Assembly (NCBI GenBank): GCA_003255065.1
Contig: QAOA01005271.1
Span: forward strand, 2,593,014-2,657,013
Reading direction: 5' to 3'
From: Cercis canadensis
Lineage: Eukaryota; Streptophyta; Magnoliopsida; Fabales; Fabaceae
Length of the DNA stretch: 64,000 bases
This document shows positions 44,501 through 58,900 of this stretch, piece by piece. The position numbers and the translations under genes are program-made. Each line of letters begins with the position of its first letter. Within the stretch, counting starts at the first letter, position 1. Under the pieces are notes generated by a model. It was given only the letters and a program-made list of their open reading frames with translations, had not been told where the DNA came from and searched no databases.

Positions 44501-47500
44501 CACATAAGAAATAGTTTCCATCTGATAATTTGGATCTATAATGGATGCAACCAATGAAATTAAACGAAAGCAATGAATTGATTATAAGATTTAATAAACA
44601 AGCTATCATGTCAGCATCATAAGGGTAAAACAACAGTGTTCATAGAAAGTCAACCCATGGAAAGAACAGTTTAAAAAAAAAAAAAAATGCAATACCTTTG
44701 AGTCTCCAATAAATGAATCAAACACAGCATCTGTTGCCAAGGTGGCAGCCAAGGGTATTATTCCACCAGTCATCAGCTTCCCAAAGCATGCAATATCAGG
44801 TACACAGTGGATTAGCTCCGCTACAGTCTGTCAATAGAAATATAAACTGCCAATCAATTAAATGAGGTAGTCATAACTTTCTTCTAAATGAGGAAAGAGA
44901 ACATCTATCACTAAGGGCAATCACCTCGACTCCCAAACGCCAGAATCCAGTGAAAACCTCATCAAAGATTACTGGAATTTTCCTACTCCAACACTCATTA
45001 ACAAGTACACGCTGAAAAAGTGGATCAACCATATGCATTCCTCCAGCAGCTAGTATAACTACAAAACAATTCTGGGCGCAAATGAGATGATCAAACAATC
45101 TCCAGAAAGAGAAAACAAAGAACCACATGAAAAGGAGGCAACATTAGGTTAACTATCATTCAATCATACTAACACATGCCAAACACCCATAAGGAGGATG
45201 GCAGAAGAGTCAAAACCCCTCAAGTTTAGATCATTAGTAAAAATGTTTCTAGTATGAAACAAGTGAAACACTCCCAATATGGAATGGAACAAATCTTCAC
45301 AGTTCACCTCTGTCTTCTTATAATCAATGAATGTAATTAAGTTAGAAGATCTAGAATTCCACCAAAGCAGCTTCAGAAAGAAGAAATCTCAGAGAAGAGA
45401 AGAGAGGACTGTTTGGAAGAGCTAGAACCACCCAAATGCTGCATTTCATTTGCACTGGTGGTTTTGATGCCATGGACAGAGTTTAGACAAGGAAACTCAT
45501 GTCCATTATCAAGTTTAGGTGTTAAACGAACCAATTATTCTTTGTCTTTCTTTCTATTCATATTCACGACTCAAATAAATAATACCAGAAGAATTAGGTC
45601 AGTGGGTCCAGAAGAAGATAAGGAAACTAAATATGACATTTTATAATCTATAGTTCTGTACAAGAAAGTAAAGTAACATAACAAGCTGTCTTGCCTGGTT
45701 CCATAATTAATGCTCCAACATGATTGAATCCTCTGTATCCAGATAATAGGTCTGATATATAAGATGAATAAACTGTAGCAAGTTCTGATTTGTCCCTGCC
45801 CTTGTGAAATATTTCATCACGTGAAGCAAAGGCTGTGAAAGTGTCAACAAATAGAATAGAATGATATTCTAAATGTTAACCAAGAAAGGAATGAAGAAAT
45901 GCTGGAAAAGTTGACTTACTGATATTGTCCACTTTCAGAATTTCAGAATGCAACCCTTCAGGTAAGGAAAGATTCCATTTACTCTTGGACATAAAGACGG
46001 TTGGAGGATCAAGAAAAAGACCTCTTCCAGTGTACCTAAGAAATATAGGATTAAAACATAGGAGGGTATCATGAGTATTAGCTAGTTTTAGAAAACCAGA
46101 ACCTATGCTTGGCAAATAATCTGGAATCTAGCCTACCTATGGAAAATATGCACAAAGAAACAAAGAAATATAGCATCAAATTGTGAAATATTTTTTATTA
46201 GTGGAAAATATGTTTAAAATATCATTAAGTCGGCATCTTAGCCAAAAGCTTTCAAGGTTAGGAGGCTGCTTCAGAGTTGCATAGGTGTTAACTCAAAAAC
46301 CGCCTATGCTAATGTGTCATCATCTAAATATCTTTTTATTATAGTACAAGACCAAAACTATACTAAGCATGAAGAATAAGCTTTTGAAATAAGTTGGGGC
46401 CTACCATTTAACAATAAAATTAACAGTAATAAGAAATTAAAGTTCCCAATCTCACTTATGCTCAATAGGAACTCAAGTAGCAAAACTGCTTATATTTATT
46501 TTTGTCTCTCTTTCTGCAGCTCCAGAAAAGCCTATATTTGCTGATTGAATACTGAATTTAGAAATCACCAATCAACCTTGAGCAGTTTCAAATCAATATA
46601 TATGTATTGAATTAATATCAATATGACAACAAGAAAATGAAAGAATACAAGAGCAAGCTTGAGAATTCAGGAAACACAAACAGACTCAAAGCTTCATAGA
46701 TATGTAAGAGGAAGTTTCCATACCAAGGTTGCTGCAGGAAGCCTGTATAAGATGATGGTGCTTGTGCTTCCATAGCACCCAACGTATCACCATGATAAGA
46801 TCCCTTAAGTGCAAGGACCTGAAATAATCAAATTGACAATCAATAAGATCATATATATATTTATTTCAATGGATGAAAGCAAAGCCCTTATGTGCATGTC
46901 CAAAAGCTGCTTCTCGCTCTACACTTTTAAAAAGCACACATCCAAAATTATGGAATTTAATTATGAAAGTAGGAGTAGTTAGATTAAACTTCAGGCCATT
47001 CAGTTGAAGACACTTCAATACCATGTCAGAAAGTACTCAAACTAAAAGCTTGAGACATTAAATTAGGCCAAAGAAAAGGATAACTCTTGTTAGATATAAA
47101 ACCATTCTTGGGCTTTCTTCTAAAGCTTTTGGGCTAGCTGGTTGCTTGACAGCTTTCATATCTTTAACACTTTTTTAAATATTTCTACTAGTAGTAACAC
47201 TTAATTAAGCCATAGTCATCCCATTCAGTAAGTAAAGGGTTAAAGATGCCCACCATAAGCTCATTTGACCTTTCAGTCGTTTTATCCTTATGAATATCTG
47301 GAATGAGTCCATGATCAACAGAAAATTTACGAAATGCCATCTTGAGAGCAATTTCAATTGCTGTAGATCCATTATCTGAAAAATATGCTCGAGAAGCCCA
47401 ACCTACACACACCCCAAAAAAAAATTATGGCCTACTAAAATACAAAAACCATATTGAAATAAAACAAATAATAGAATAGTCAGTAACTAAATGAAGAACC

Positions 47501-50500
47501 ACAGGCTTTTCACAAAATATCTCCATTAACTTGATAACATTGAAAATGCAAGTGACTAACAGCCAGATTAAACTGAATATATATATATATATATTCACAA
47601 CTGAAGTATTCATTAATTTCATGGGATAGCCTTAAGATTAGGAAATATTTATATTAAACACAAATTACAAGCAACTATTTGATGATTTCCTATTCGTTAA
47701 AAATTTCATGGCTAAAAAATAAAAGGAAGAAAAAGGGCATACTAACCTTTCCCTACTCCTTCAAGTAAAAGCTCAGCACAATCTAAGGCTGGCTCATAAA
47801 CATTCTCAGGAAACATTACATGCCCAAATCTACCAGCAGCATATCCCATCTCCCTTGCAAGCTCAGTCTGAAATCACCTAAATGAAATGGCCACAATAAA
47901 GGAAAACTTCAGAGATGCAGACACTCAGGGGCATACAAGTCCAAGTATGCCTAGGGCAAACATTCATTATATACTATAAAGTAATAAGATATGTCTAAGC
48001 ACCATAAGACACTCCAATTATACAAATACTTTTGAGATTTCTACTAATAAACACATATCTTCCTCGGACTTGGAGAGAGAGAGAGGTCATATGATCTTAT
48101 GCCAAACACTGTGTTATTAAGATAGCAGGAGAGGACATTATTTTTCATGTATAACATTGTCAACACATCACATCCCAAAAGCAGCAAGCATGCTAGAGTT
48201 ATACCATTTTTGTCATGGTGCACTACATAAAAATTTACAACCCTAAATATTTATGATAGGATACATATCAAACACTTTCTTGTTATTGGCCAAAAAATAC
48301 ACTATCTTGTTAAAAGCAATTAACAATTGACAAGTTCTTCAAGAAAAATCTAAATGCCTGTCAGCTAGACACAGTCCTAACCCAGCTCATCATGCATGAC
48401 TGCATGGCAATCGCTCAAGTTCTCACCATTTCTCTAAGTAGTAGCCGTATAAGAGCTAGCCTAACCTAGTACATTAGAAAAGAAAATAAGCATATAAATA
48501 TTAGAAATATTAAAAAGATAGAAAAAAAGCTTTTGGCAGCATAGCCAAAGGCATAATTACTCTGTCCCTTGATCAAGCATCCAATATCATTATTAAAAGT
48601 CTGAGATAACAGATTAAATTAAAATCTTGAAAGAACACACGAGGATGACCTGCAAGATAGCATCAGGTCCTTGAGTCCACCAACTAGCACATGCATCAAA
48701 TAGTGGTGTTATGACTTCCTTCTGAGCCTGAAAGAATTAAATAAATAAATTAGCATCAGAAGATGTGGCATCTATGTATGATGTATCAGCATCCAAAGAA
48801 GTTTGAAGAAACTCTGTAAGAATCTTGATTCAAAAGTAAGCACAAAATGCAGTATGCTCAACATAGTGCAGTCTACTAAGATCTACCTTGTCAATGTAGG
48901 AGAGAAAAGAGAAATGCCATTTGACCAGAATAACCATGAAAGAAAGATTCTACAAGAAACAAACCTTGAAGATTGCAAAGTTCTCACCACAGCGTGAATC
49001 AATTACTGTTATGCCTCCCTCTGGTACAAGTTTGTGTTGAGTGAAGGGCCACCAGAATATATCCTGTGCTTTCCTTGGCATGTAATGCAACTTCTTAATT
49101 CTCTCTGAATAAGCAGATAACAATATCTCCTTTAGATTACTAAATACACCATGAGAATCTTCAAACCATTCCATTAGGTCATTTGATGGATCTTTTGGAA
49201 CAGGTGGTAGCACCAGCACAGGAACCCTGCTTGAAGCAAATACATAGACCAATCACACAGCAGATAAGAAGATAAATCAAAACCAAATAGGTAGCTGAAA
49301 AAGAAGCGCAGCTACAAAGGAAAGAGACAGTGAATGTATGTATTTGTGTCCGAGAGAGAGAGAATAAGAAACAGTAAAATATGTCATGCCTTAAACAGTA
49401 CGGAGTATCCCCTGCACTTCACGTCACAAGCAGAAAGGTAATTAGAAACTTCTGTAATAAAGCTTACTTGTTTCGCAAATAAGACATTAATGGAAACTCA
49501 TTAAGAAGGCCATGGTCGTCAAGAACAACAGCAACAACATCATAACCTCGAAGTGTTAAGCTCTCATAAGCAGAAATCGTTCCAGAAACACCTCCTATCC
49601 GCCCATCTCCTACAAGAATTGCAGGAATACGGAATGGCCTGCCAGAAAATAGTGGAAATATCTTATTTAAATTAAACATCCGCCCATCTCCTATGCTAAA
49701 TTTCTGATAGATCCATCATTTTTTGGTAATGCATATAACACCTTTGCTGCCTTTGCCTAAGTCACCCCCCTTTTCCACTTAACATGATAATTCGTAGAGC
49801 ATGATAGTATTTGACCATGAAGGCAAATATTAAATGGGGCATGTATTATTAGAGGAAGAAAATCAAGCACAAGAAAATGGGGAAAACCATCCAGAGTATG
49901 ATCAAACATAAGAAATACACCTATATAAGTCGCATTGAAGAGACCCAGAAGGACCCGGACTCGCCACTCCACCAGCTGTCTCAACCACACACAGGACTTG
50001 TGATCTCTCCTTGTCTGCCGTACCTCCCAATGCATTTCTAAAACACCTTTGTAATGTTTCGAGCACCACTAAATCCCTAACAGTCCCACTTTCCCTCTCT
50101 GCTGCTAAATGCGGTGACACTGCCTCTTTCCATGCATAAATTGTCTTGCAAATCAACTCAGAAGTGCCAGTCCCTTCACCCACTACCTTCTTTTCCTCGT
50201 ACAACCCCAACTCAGACATATCCATTTCCCAATTTTCGCTTTCCCTTGACTTAAATACAGCATTTGCAGCTGGACCTGAGGCATAAAGGACATGATTGGA
50301 AGCGCAGAGAGTAATAGAGGGCTTGCGGCGAAGAAAGAGTTGATCGACTTTATTGAAGACAAAGCGGGAATCGGAGTCGGAAGGGAAGCCTGTTTGGACG
50401 GGCTTAAGGTAGAGGAATTTGGTGGGGGAAGAGAGAAGAGATGAGGCAGCAAGGCCGGCTGAGACTAGGGTTTTTCCCACGGCGGTGTTTGAACCCCAAA

Positions 50501-50627
50501 TGAGGTAAATGGGGTGGGAGAGCGGTAGTTCAAGCGGTTGTGGTGTGGTGGAAAATAATTTGTGGAGGAAATGGCAGCGGCGATGGCGGGAATGGTGTAA
50601 GAGAACGACGGAGGGAAAGCGGAACAT
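41572..50627 (-). CDS. BIO3-BIO1: Bifunctional dethiobiotin synthetase / DAPA aminotransferase (BIO3-BIO1)
   Basis: Fourteen exons: 50627-49921, 49638-49468, 49226-48965, 48727-48650, 47867-47747, 47402-47254, 46818-46724, 46035-45920, 45832-45695, 45058-44925, 44827-44696, 43937-43803, 42828-42716 and 41752-41572. They encode 843 residues, close to the remembered 833 of Arabidopsis. It catalyses two successive mitochondrial steps of biotin synthesis: KAPA to DAPA (C-terminal BIO1) and DAPA to dethiobiotin (N-terminal BIO3). The N-terminus is Arg/His-rich, as for a mitochondrial presequence. BIO3 shows the P-loop GSNTAVGKT and VETAGGVASPGPSG. BIO1 shows WWPFTQHK, DNGSTAIEIALKMA, KGSYHGDTLGAM, VIFDEVFTGFWRLG, the PLP-Lys context CFGKLMTGG and GHSYSAHAMGC. 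The intron after exon 9 has a GC donor (CAG|GCAAGA), required to give EPVI. The fusion is uninterrupted, so both activities are expected. Confidence 0.95.
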
Positions 50628-52947
50628 TGCGGTGAATGGGAAGAATAGTGAAATTTGAAATGAAAATAATGGGAAGGTTGTTTAGGTAGGAAAGTGAAGG
50701 AGGGAAGGGTAGTAGAACTGTAGCAATATCAACTTTGAAGCATAAAGTCCGAGACCTTATTGGCGGGACCAGTAGAAGATAATGACTGCATAACACACAT
50801 TTCAGTTTCAACCCGGGGAACGGTGACCGTTGGTGTTGTGGACCTGGAAATTTTTTATTTTTCAAAAATTAAATATTTATATTTATATTTATCTAAAATA
50901 AACATATTTTTGTATTCAAATACACAAAAAAAAAAATTGAGAATTTTATGATACTACATAAATATGTCATACTACATTGACGCGATAAATATACGTAATT
51001 TTTATATTTTATTGGATATAATTATAATTTATTTTATTTTCTCAAACAAACTTAAAAATAATTAATTTATATACATATCATTTATACATTAATTATTTTA
51101 ATATAATATGATATATTACATAAATATCAAAAGTATCTAAGAAATCTCTAAAAAAAAAAATTATACCCACAACTTTTTTTAAGGAGACAACTTTTTGAAC
51201 AATTTTTTTTTAAAAAAAAATCTTTGAAATCCACCTTTCTCAACAGTTTCTCTAAAGCTATAACTTATGTAAATGTAATACATAAATTTATTAAAGTTTT
51301 ATTTAAGTTACAATAATTATTTATTTTTCTTAACATATTTATTATGTAATCTTATTTTTTATTTGAATATTTTGTGATTTTAGCAGTTACGGATAACTTG
51401 GAACATATTGTAGAAGTAATTTTAGATCATGTCTTATAATAAATAATGAAATTGTATGCTATTATTGTAAAACTCTTTAAAAATATGATATAAGAGTAAG
51501 AGTTTGAGATAAATATATAATCTAATTAAATATCATTACAAAATAATTAAATTTGATAAGATAATGAAATGCATACATAAATATAACATAAGTAGTTAGT
51601 AAATATTTTATATCAAACAATATTATCTCAAACTCCAAAAGTTGGATAACTAAGTAAAGTGGAGTTGGTTTTGAAATTTTATTTGTTTAGTATTCACTTA
51701 AAATTTCAAAATCCGTTGTAATCTAATAAACTTTTTTAAATAAAACTACTTAAAGAAACGTTTTTCTAGTGTTGGTTTTTATTATTTGTATTCTCTTTTA
51801 TTCTCATAACTTTCTCCTATCTTTTTTAATATGATGATGAAGATATTCAAATTTTTATCTTTTATAAAATAACCAAATGTCTCACCACCATATTATATTT
51901 AATGGCATAATTTATTCTACTTTTTAAACCAAACGCTTAGGTAGGCTAATTGATAGAAAAAAGTATGTTTTAAAAAAAAAATACATAAATGAGGCAATTG
52001 AAAAAATATTTATTTTTTTGGGACAGTTATAAGTCTCGCTACTTTAAAATAGCAAAAATCTCATTGAAATGTGAAATGACGATGGATTCTGCTATTTTAA
52101 AATAGCAAAACTTAACTAAATTCGACTCAAAACTACCCCAAAATAATAAATACTTTGCCAATTGTCCCATTTACATATTTTCTTTTTATAACAGCATTTT
52201 TGGTGTTATTAATCCTCTTAGGTATTTCTTTTCCCTTTTTTCTATTTTAATGTTTTATATAGAGCAATGTTTTTTCATACCAACAAATGCAGATATTGTT
52301 TACAAATTTTTTCTTTCAACCATAAGTAAAGTACTTTCAACTTCACATAAAAAGGAAGAGGGAACCATTTCAATAAAACAATTCAACATATATAAGTCTT
52401 ACAATCTTAATGCCCCTAGGGGCCTAAGTACACATTAAACGGAAAAAGAACAACAATTTTCACACAATCTTTTACTCTTTCACTTTCACAGTATATATTA
52501 AAGATCTAACATATTTTACCAAAAAAATAAATATCTAACATAAAAATATTTAAATTACTGAGTTTGTATTGTTAAAAATATAAAGGTGTAAAAAAACCAT
52601 GTATTGTTAGTGTTAGTGTGCAAAACACATTATTTTTTTGTCCCGTTTTTACTTGAATATAATAATTTCGTTAATATCAACGCTTTTAGGTTACACTTCC
52701 AGTTAGGATAGGAGAGCCAATCAATCTCATCTGAAAATTCGTCTGGTTTTGCAGGTTCAGGGATTTCCATTCAATTTTCCGAAGGAATTGAAATTGGTTA
52801 TTTACTTCTACTAATACATACATAAAACAGGAAAAAGAAAATCCGATTTATCGAAAACCAGATTAACTGGGTAATTGATTATTCAATCAACAGAAAATTT
52901 CATATAGCGGAAAGTCAGATAAATACACAGAAAATAAGTGAATCATA
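50628..52947. other. Divergent spacer between BIO3-BIO1 and the FGGY kinase
   Basis: 2.3 kb holding both promoters. It contains MITE-like family B copy 2 (50938-51152); the rest is A+T-rich. Short frames at 50760-50951 and 52250-52438 are not supported. Confidence 0.6.
50938..51152. repeat. MITE-like repeat, family B copy 2
   Basis: Aligns along its length with 1618-1826 (TTTATGATACTACATAAATATG at the left, TAAATATCAAAAGTATCTAAG at the right). The ends are imperfectly inverted. Confidence 0.5.
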
Positions 52948-55900
52948 ATGTCTGGTAAAAGAAGAGGCTGGTCTGACACAACGCCACTACTTGGTGATCG
53001 GCACCATTCTCCTTCGTATTCCACTCGCACTCCTCACGCTGTCTTCATCGAGATGGCCACCTCTTCTCCCATTCCCACTCCCAATCCTCCTCGCTCTGTC
53101 TTCCTCGGCGTCGACGTCGGCACCGGCAGCGCTCGTGCAGGTGAGTTTGCTTTGTTTCGTTATTTTCGGTGTTGTAAGCGAGGTTCAGTTGTGTTGTGGT
53201 GTTCAATTTTTGTTCTCGTCAGCATTGATGCATATGTAATTTCATGTTTGTGCTTTTCTAGCGGTTGCTATTTGATTCCTACTGTGATGCTAGACTGATA
53301 GTTTCCTCATATTTATGCAATAAATTGAAAGAAGTGACCATGAGAACTGAGAGAAGAACCAAGTGATGATTAGTGCGTTTGATTCTCAATCTCGTTAGAG
53401 AAATTTTGAGTAGTTTAAGTTCTATATTTTCCCATGTGTAGGCCTAAAAATGTATGGCATTGGGAGGTTGAGTTCACTCAAAAGACATCAACGGTATTAA
53501 GCTTCGAGGGAAATATTCTTTACTATCCAATTGTTATTCACCAATCAGATAGATAAGTTCTTGCAGTTCCAGTTTATAAAGAATTATTGTTTAACCTAAT
53601 CAGAAAACATATTGGTAGTTCGGATATTTTAAGAAAACATATTTAACAACCTACTTTGCTATTTCTCTCCTCTTTCAGCATTTTCTGTTATCCTCTTCCA
53701 ACCAATAGCCACATTTCTAAGTATAATGGTAAATTCAATTTTGTTTAAGCACTGCAGGAAGTATACGTTTATACTGACAGACCTGCAGCCATTGTTAGAT
53801 GTATCAAACTGTTGTCCATGACCTGGTCTTTTAATTGGTAATACAGGCCTGTTTGATGAGAATGGGAAGCTTCTAGGTTCGTCTAGCAGCGCAATACAGA
53901 TGTGGAAAGACGGTGCCTGTGTCGAGGTACTATTTTTGAGTAAATGCACTTTCTTGTAGATCTTATAGAAAGCTGAGGAAGATGCAATCAATTACAGCCA
54001 CTGCAACATGACATAACCTAGTAACTAAGGCATGGATGCCATAGTTTTCTTGACTTTATTGCTAGCAAGTCATAGAAAAATATATTTATTTGGGAAAATG
54101 AAACTTGTCTATAGCATGTGGAGTTTATATTGTTAAAGACAATCCCAAATCAGTGGGCCTGGTACTCTGCAAGGTTTTTGTATCAATGAAGCTTGAATTT
54201 CTTGGATGGCTGGAATTGTATGTGAGAGCCTGGTACCTCAACAAGTGAAGCCATCTGAATTATGTGTCTGCTTCATTTTCTATTGGAACAGTTGCTTGTT
54301 TATTCTGTTTATCTTGCAGCTGGGGGAAGGGCTGGTTTTGAGTTTCTACATCGCCATATTGGTTATCGTGGAGCTAGATACATATATATATTTTTTTTTC
54401 CACTTAGCAGGGTCATTTTATTTTATTTTTTAAAAAAACTATGTATGTTATGATGTAGATTCTTCCCTTTCTTTGAAACAGCAATCCTCTACAGATATTT
54501 GGCATACAATTTGTGCAGCTGTAAAAGCAGCTTGTTCTCTGGCTAAAGTTGCACCTGAAGAAGTAAAGGGTCTGGGATTTGCTGCTACTTGTTCACTTGG
54601 TATGTTTTTGAAATAGATGCTACATGAAATATTGAACTTGTATATAAAATAACTATGAATGATTGTTTATGACAGTTGCAGTCGACTCTGATGGGTCTCC
54701 TGTTTCTGTTTCTTGGAGCGGTGATTCCAGAAGGAATGTGATAGTATGGATGGATCATAGAGCTGTAGAACAAGCTGAAAGGATCAATTCCAGTAACTCG
54801 CCTGTATTACAATACTGTGGTGGAGCTCTTTCACCTGAGATGCAGCCGCCAAAGGTATTATTAAAACTGGTCACATTAAATTATCACTGCTCGCTTTACA
54901 TAGTGTACTGTCCTGTTCTAAATTCTTTCTTTAAGCATATATACTGCTTTGTTTGCAACCCACCTGTCCTGAATCTCATACTTTGATCATGCCATGTAGT
55001 TTTCATTCTTTTTACAGACTTCAAGTTATCTACTTATGATGTCTATGAAGTATATATAGTTCTTCTAATACTTTTCTTAAAAAAAAAAAAAAATTTCTAG
55101 GATCAACCTACAAGAATCCTAGAAAGCCTAAAGACACCTTAATTTGATCCTAGACTTTTTTTTTTTTTTGTATGTGTAAAAATTTGCCCTGGTAAGATTT
55201 ACCCTTACTACCCCCTCTACCAAACACACCCCTAGAGTTAATACCTTATGGAAGAATCACCGTGAGGCCCTACATACTCATTAGACTGTACCTCCAGTGT
55301 GTGTTTCTTTTCCCCCTAAACTTATGTTTTCTTGATCCTCATGTCCTGGATTATAAGTATTCTTATTTGGATATAGTAGTTGAGTAGATTTATCTGTTCA
55401 AATAATAAAAATTACTAAAGATTACTAATCTAAGTTTTGATTGTAGCTAACTGGTTAGGTTCTGCACTATGTAGTTGGTTCATACAATTTATTATAATAT
55501 TATTCATTTCTATCTAAGGATTTTTTTTTTTAATGGATTATTTTATAGCTTTATCAATTATGTCTCATGCAATCTAATTTTTCAGCTTCTATGGGTTAAA
55601 GAAAATTTGCAAGAATCTTGGTCTATGGTTTTCAGGTGGATGGACTTGAGTGATTGGTTGTCATACAGGTATTCTTATTGCTCTGATCTTCTTGATGTCC
55701 AGGATCTGTTATGATGTCCAAATCAAATGGCACTTCAATTTGATGAATATCTGGTAATTTTTTAGGGCAACTGGAGATGATACTCGCAGCCTGTGCACCA
55801 CAGTTTGTAAATGGACATATCTTGGTCATGCACACATGCAACATAATAATGATAATGATTCTAGAGGTATGGAAGCTTGTGGATGGGATGATGACTTTTG

Positions 55901-58900
55901 GGAGGAGATTGGATTGGGTGATCTTGTTGAAGGACATCATGCTAAGATAGGTATGCTTGTACAACTGATTTTGGATTACTTTCATTATTGATTGACAAGC
56001 TTTGAGACTGCCTAAGGATGCAAAGTCCACAGTCATTTTATAGTTTATATTCTGTGTAACTTGGTGATTCCACCATTTTGCTGTTTGTCATTTGCCAATT
56101 CAAATAGGTTACTATCTGAATCTTACTGTCAATGCTATAAATTGAAAGATGCCTGTTGTAGTTGATGACTTGTAATTCTTGGACCAAGATGGAAAAGGAG
56201 AAAAAGAAACAAGTAAATTCTATGTGCTTTCATATCCTCATTCTGCAGATAGAATTTCTCTGTTCTACAAGATTTTAAGAAAATGGAAGCATGTGTGCAA
56301 ATGATGCCCTCCTCTTTACTAGGATCATATTAAATTTCATTTATTTGTCTACAAATTGGAAAACCAGGAGATATTTTTGTAAAATATTTTGCTGAAAGCT
56401 GTGTTAAATTTATCTTAGATTAATTCCTTTTTCCCTTTTGAATTTCAAATTGAACAAACAATGTTATGGTTCAATACAAATTGTCTTCTTTTTTTTAATG
56501 CTTGATCTGATAAAAACACCTGGGTTAAGGTTTGGGTATGCTCATGATTGATTATCTACTGTTTGTGTCATTTATTGTCATTTGTGTCTTCCCACTACTT
56601 AACTTGAGAATCAATAATTATAACAGGACGAAGTGTTGCTTTCCCTGGCCATCCTTTGGGTTCTGGCCTTACACCAACAGCAGCGAAGGCAAGAAATTTG
56701 TACTGAAGATTTCATATTAATTTCAACTGGTGCTCCTTTGAGGTCCATTAAGAAAGAAAACATGTATTATTTAGTGGCAAGAATATGATAAAACATTGCT
56801 CCTGTTTATGGAGATTGGTTCAGTTTGCTGTTATAAATTCCTATTATGTTGCTTCTTTTAAATTCTTCTGAGGGATTAAATTTCCAGGAATTGGGTCTGG
56901 TACCGGGAATTCCTGTTGGAACATCACTAATTGATGCTCATGCTGGTGGTGTGGGGGTAATGGAAAGCATGCCACCGTTAGATTCTGAAGCTGGAGGTTG
57001 CCATGACTTACTGTATATTCTCTTATAATTATAAGTTAGCCTGATAAGGCAATATTATTCCTGAACTAAAAGAAATTATACATTTCCAGAGCATGACAAG
57101 GAAGACATTTGCCACCGCATGGTGTTAGTATGTGGAACTTCTACTTGCCATATGGCTGTATCACAGAGCAAGCTGTTCATTCCTGGGGTTTGGGGACCAT
57201 TCTGGTCAGGTACACTGAAAATGTTTCTCCAGTATTTGAATTAAAACTGCTTCAGTCTGGATGACATTTTGGTTCTTTTCTAAAGGCATTTTGATATAAC
57301 TGTGATTGGTGGATTATCTCTTGGGTTAATATCATGGCAATTCATGTAGCTCAAATTTTGTTAATGCCAAATTGTCAATGATTGAAAATTACAGTTTCAA
57401 TGGAGAAAGGGGATTTCCACTTTTGGGGAATGGTTGTCCATTGCTTGAGAGCTGTTGGTTGAAAATTCATGAATTTTGGTCTGCATTGATTGGATCGGAA
57501 AGGCATTCTTTGAAATGAGTGTTTTTTTTTATTATAACATTGAAATTTATTACTTTTGACATTTTATTCTCATCAACATCATGTGTTTATATGTAATGTG
57601 ACATCAATTGCTTGAGGCTTGGCTAATCATGATTACTTCTACTTTTTGTTGATTTATGTATATGGGTGTATAAAACTAGAAGCTAATGTTTAATAGAAGG
57701 TTACATTTGACCATATCATGTGAAACCCCATTTGATTTTCATCTTCTTCTATTTAGGTTAGGATTAATCTGCACATTCTCCATTGTTTCTGTTGGAAACT
57801 GCTATATTTATGACCCATTTTATTTTTATCTGTGTGTTCAGCAATGATACCAGAATATTGGCTCACTGAAGGTGGTCAGAGTGCCACCGGTGCATTATTG
57901 GATCATATAATTCAAAACCATGTTGCTTCTCCGCACCTTGCAAATCAAGCTGCTGCTCAAAGTGAGATGTTAGCTTCATATAGAGCTTACAATTCATTAA
58001 TATGAAAAACAAACAGATGTGATTTCTTTTTACAGATATCTAAACAAGGTTTGATTATTCTGTGCTTTAATAAACTTTTCAGGAATCTCAGTGTTTGAAC
58101 TTATGAACAAGATCTTGGAGACAATGATGCTCGAGCAGAACCTACCCTTTGTTGCTGCTTTGACTGAAGATATACATGTTCTTCCTGACTTCCATGGGAA
58201 TAGGTACGTGGTCACTGGCAAAAGCTTTCCTCTAACGTTTTATGTCATATCAACTCTTCCAAATAATAGCTGCTTTATATAATGGCCCAGGTCTCCCATT
58301 GCAGATCCAAAAGCAAAAGGAGTTATCTATGGTTTGACACTTGACACAAGTGAGAAACAGTTAGCACTTCTATACTTGGCAACTGTGCAGGGCATTGCTT
58401 ATGGCACACGCCACATTGTAGAGCACTGCAATGCCCATGGTCACAAAGTAAGGATGCACAACTCTGTCACATACATTCAAGGTTAATAAGACATTTTCTG
58501 TTTGTTGGATAGTCTCCAACACCTGTAACACTTATATCCAGTGAGACATACACCTTGGTTATGAAGCCATAGTTTTGCAAACATCCATTGTTCTTTAAGG
58601 GAGAAGATAGATACTAGAGCTAAAAGTTAGTGGCAAGTTTAGCAAACAATAAATGATAATGCGTTATGATTACAACTGTATGCTTTTCTAAGTAACTATT
58701 GATTATTCTTTTTTGTAATTTTTTATGTATATGGATATGGAATAGATCTGGAACACTATCCATATATTCTTGGGCAAAATCGATCAAAGAAGGAAGAGAA
58801 ATGCCAGGCAAAGTATCATTTAGCATGTCCTTAACCTTAAAATTAGAAAGGGACGAGGAGATTATATACTATAGCACTTACTCAGGATATCTCAGTATAG

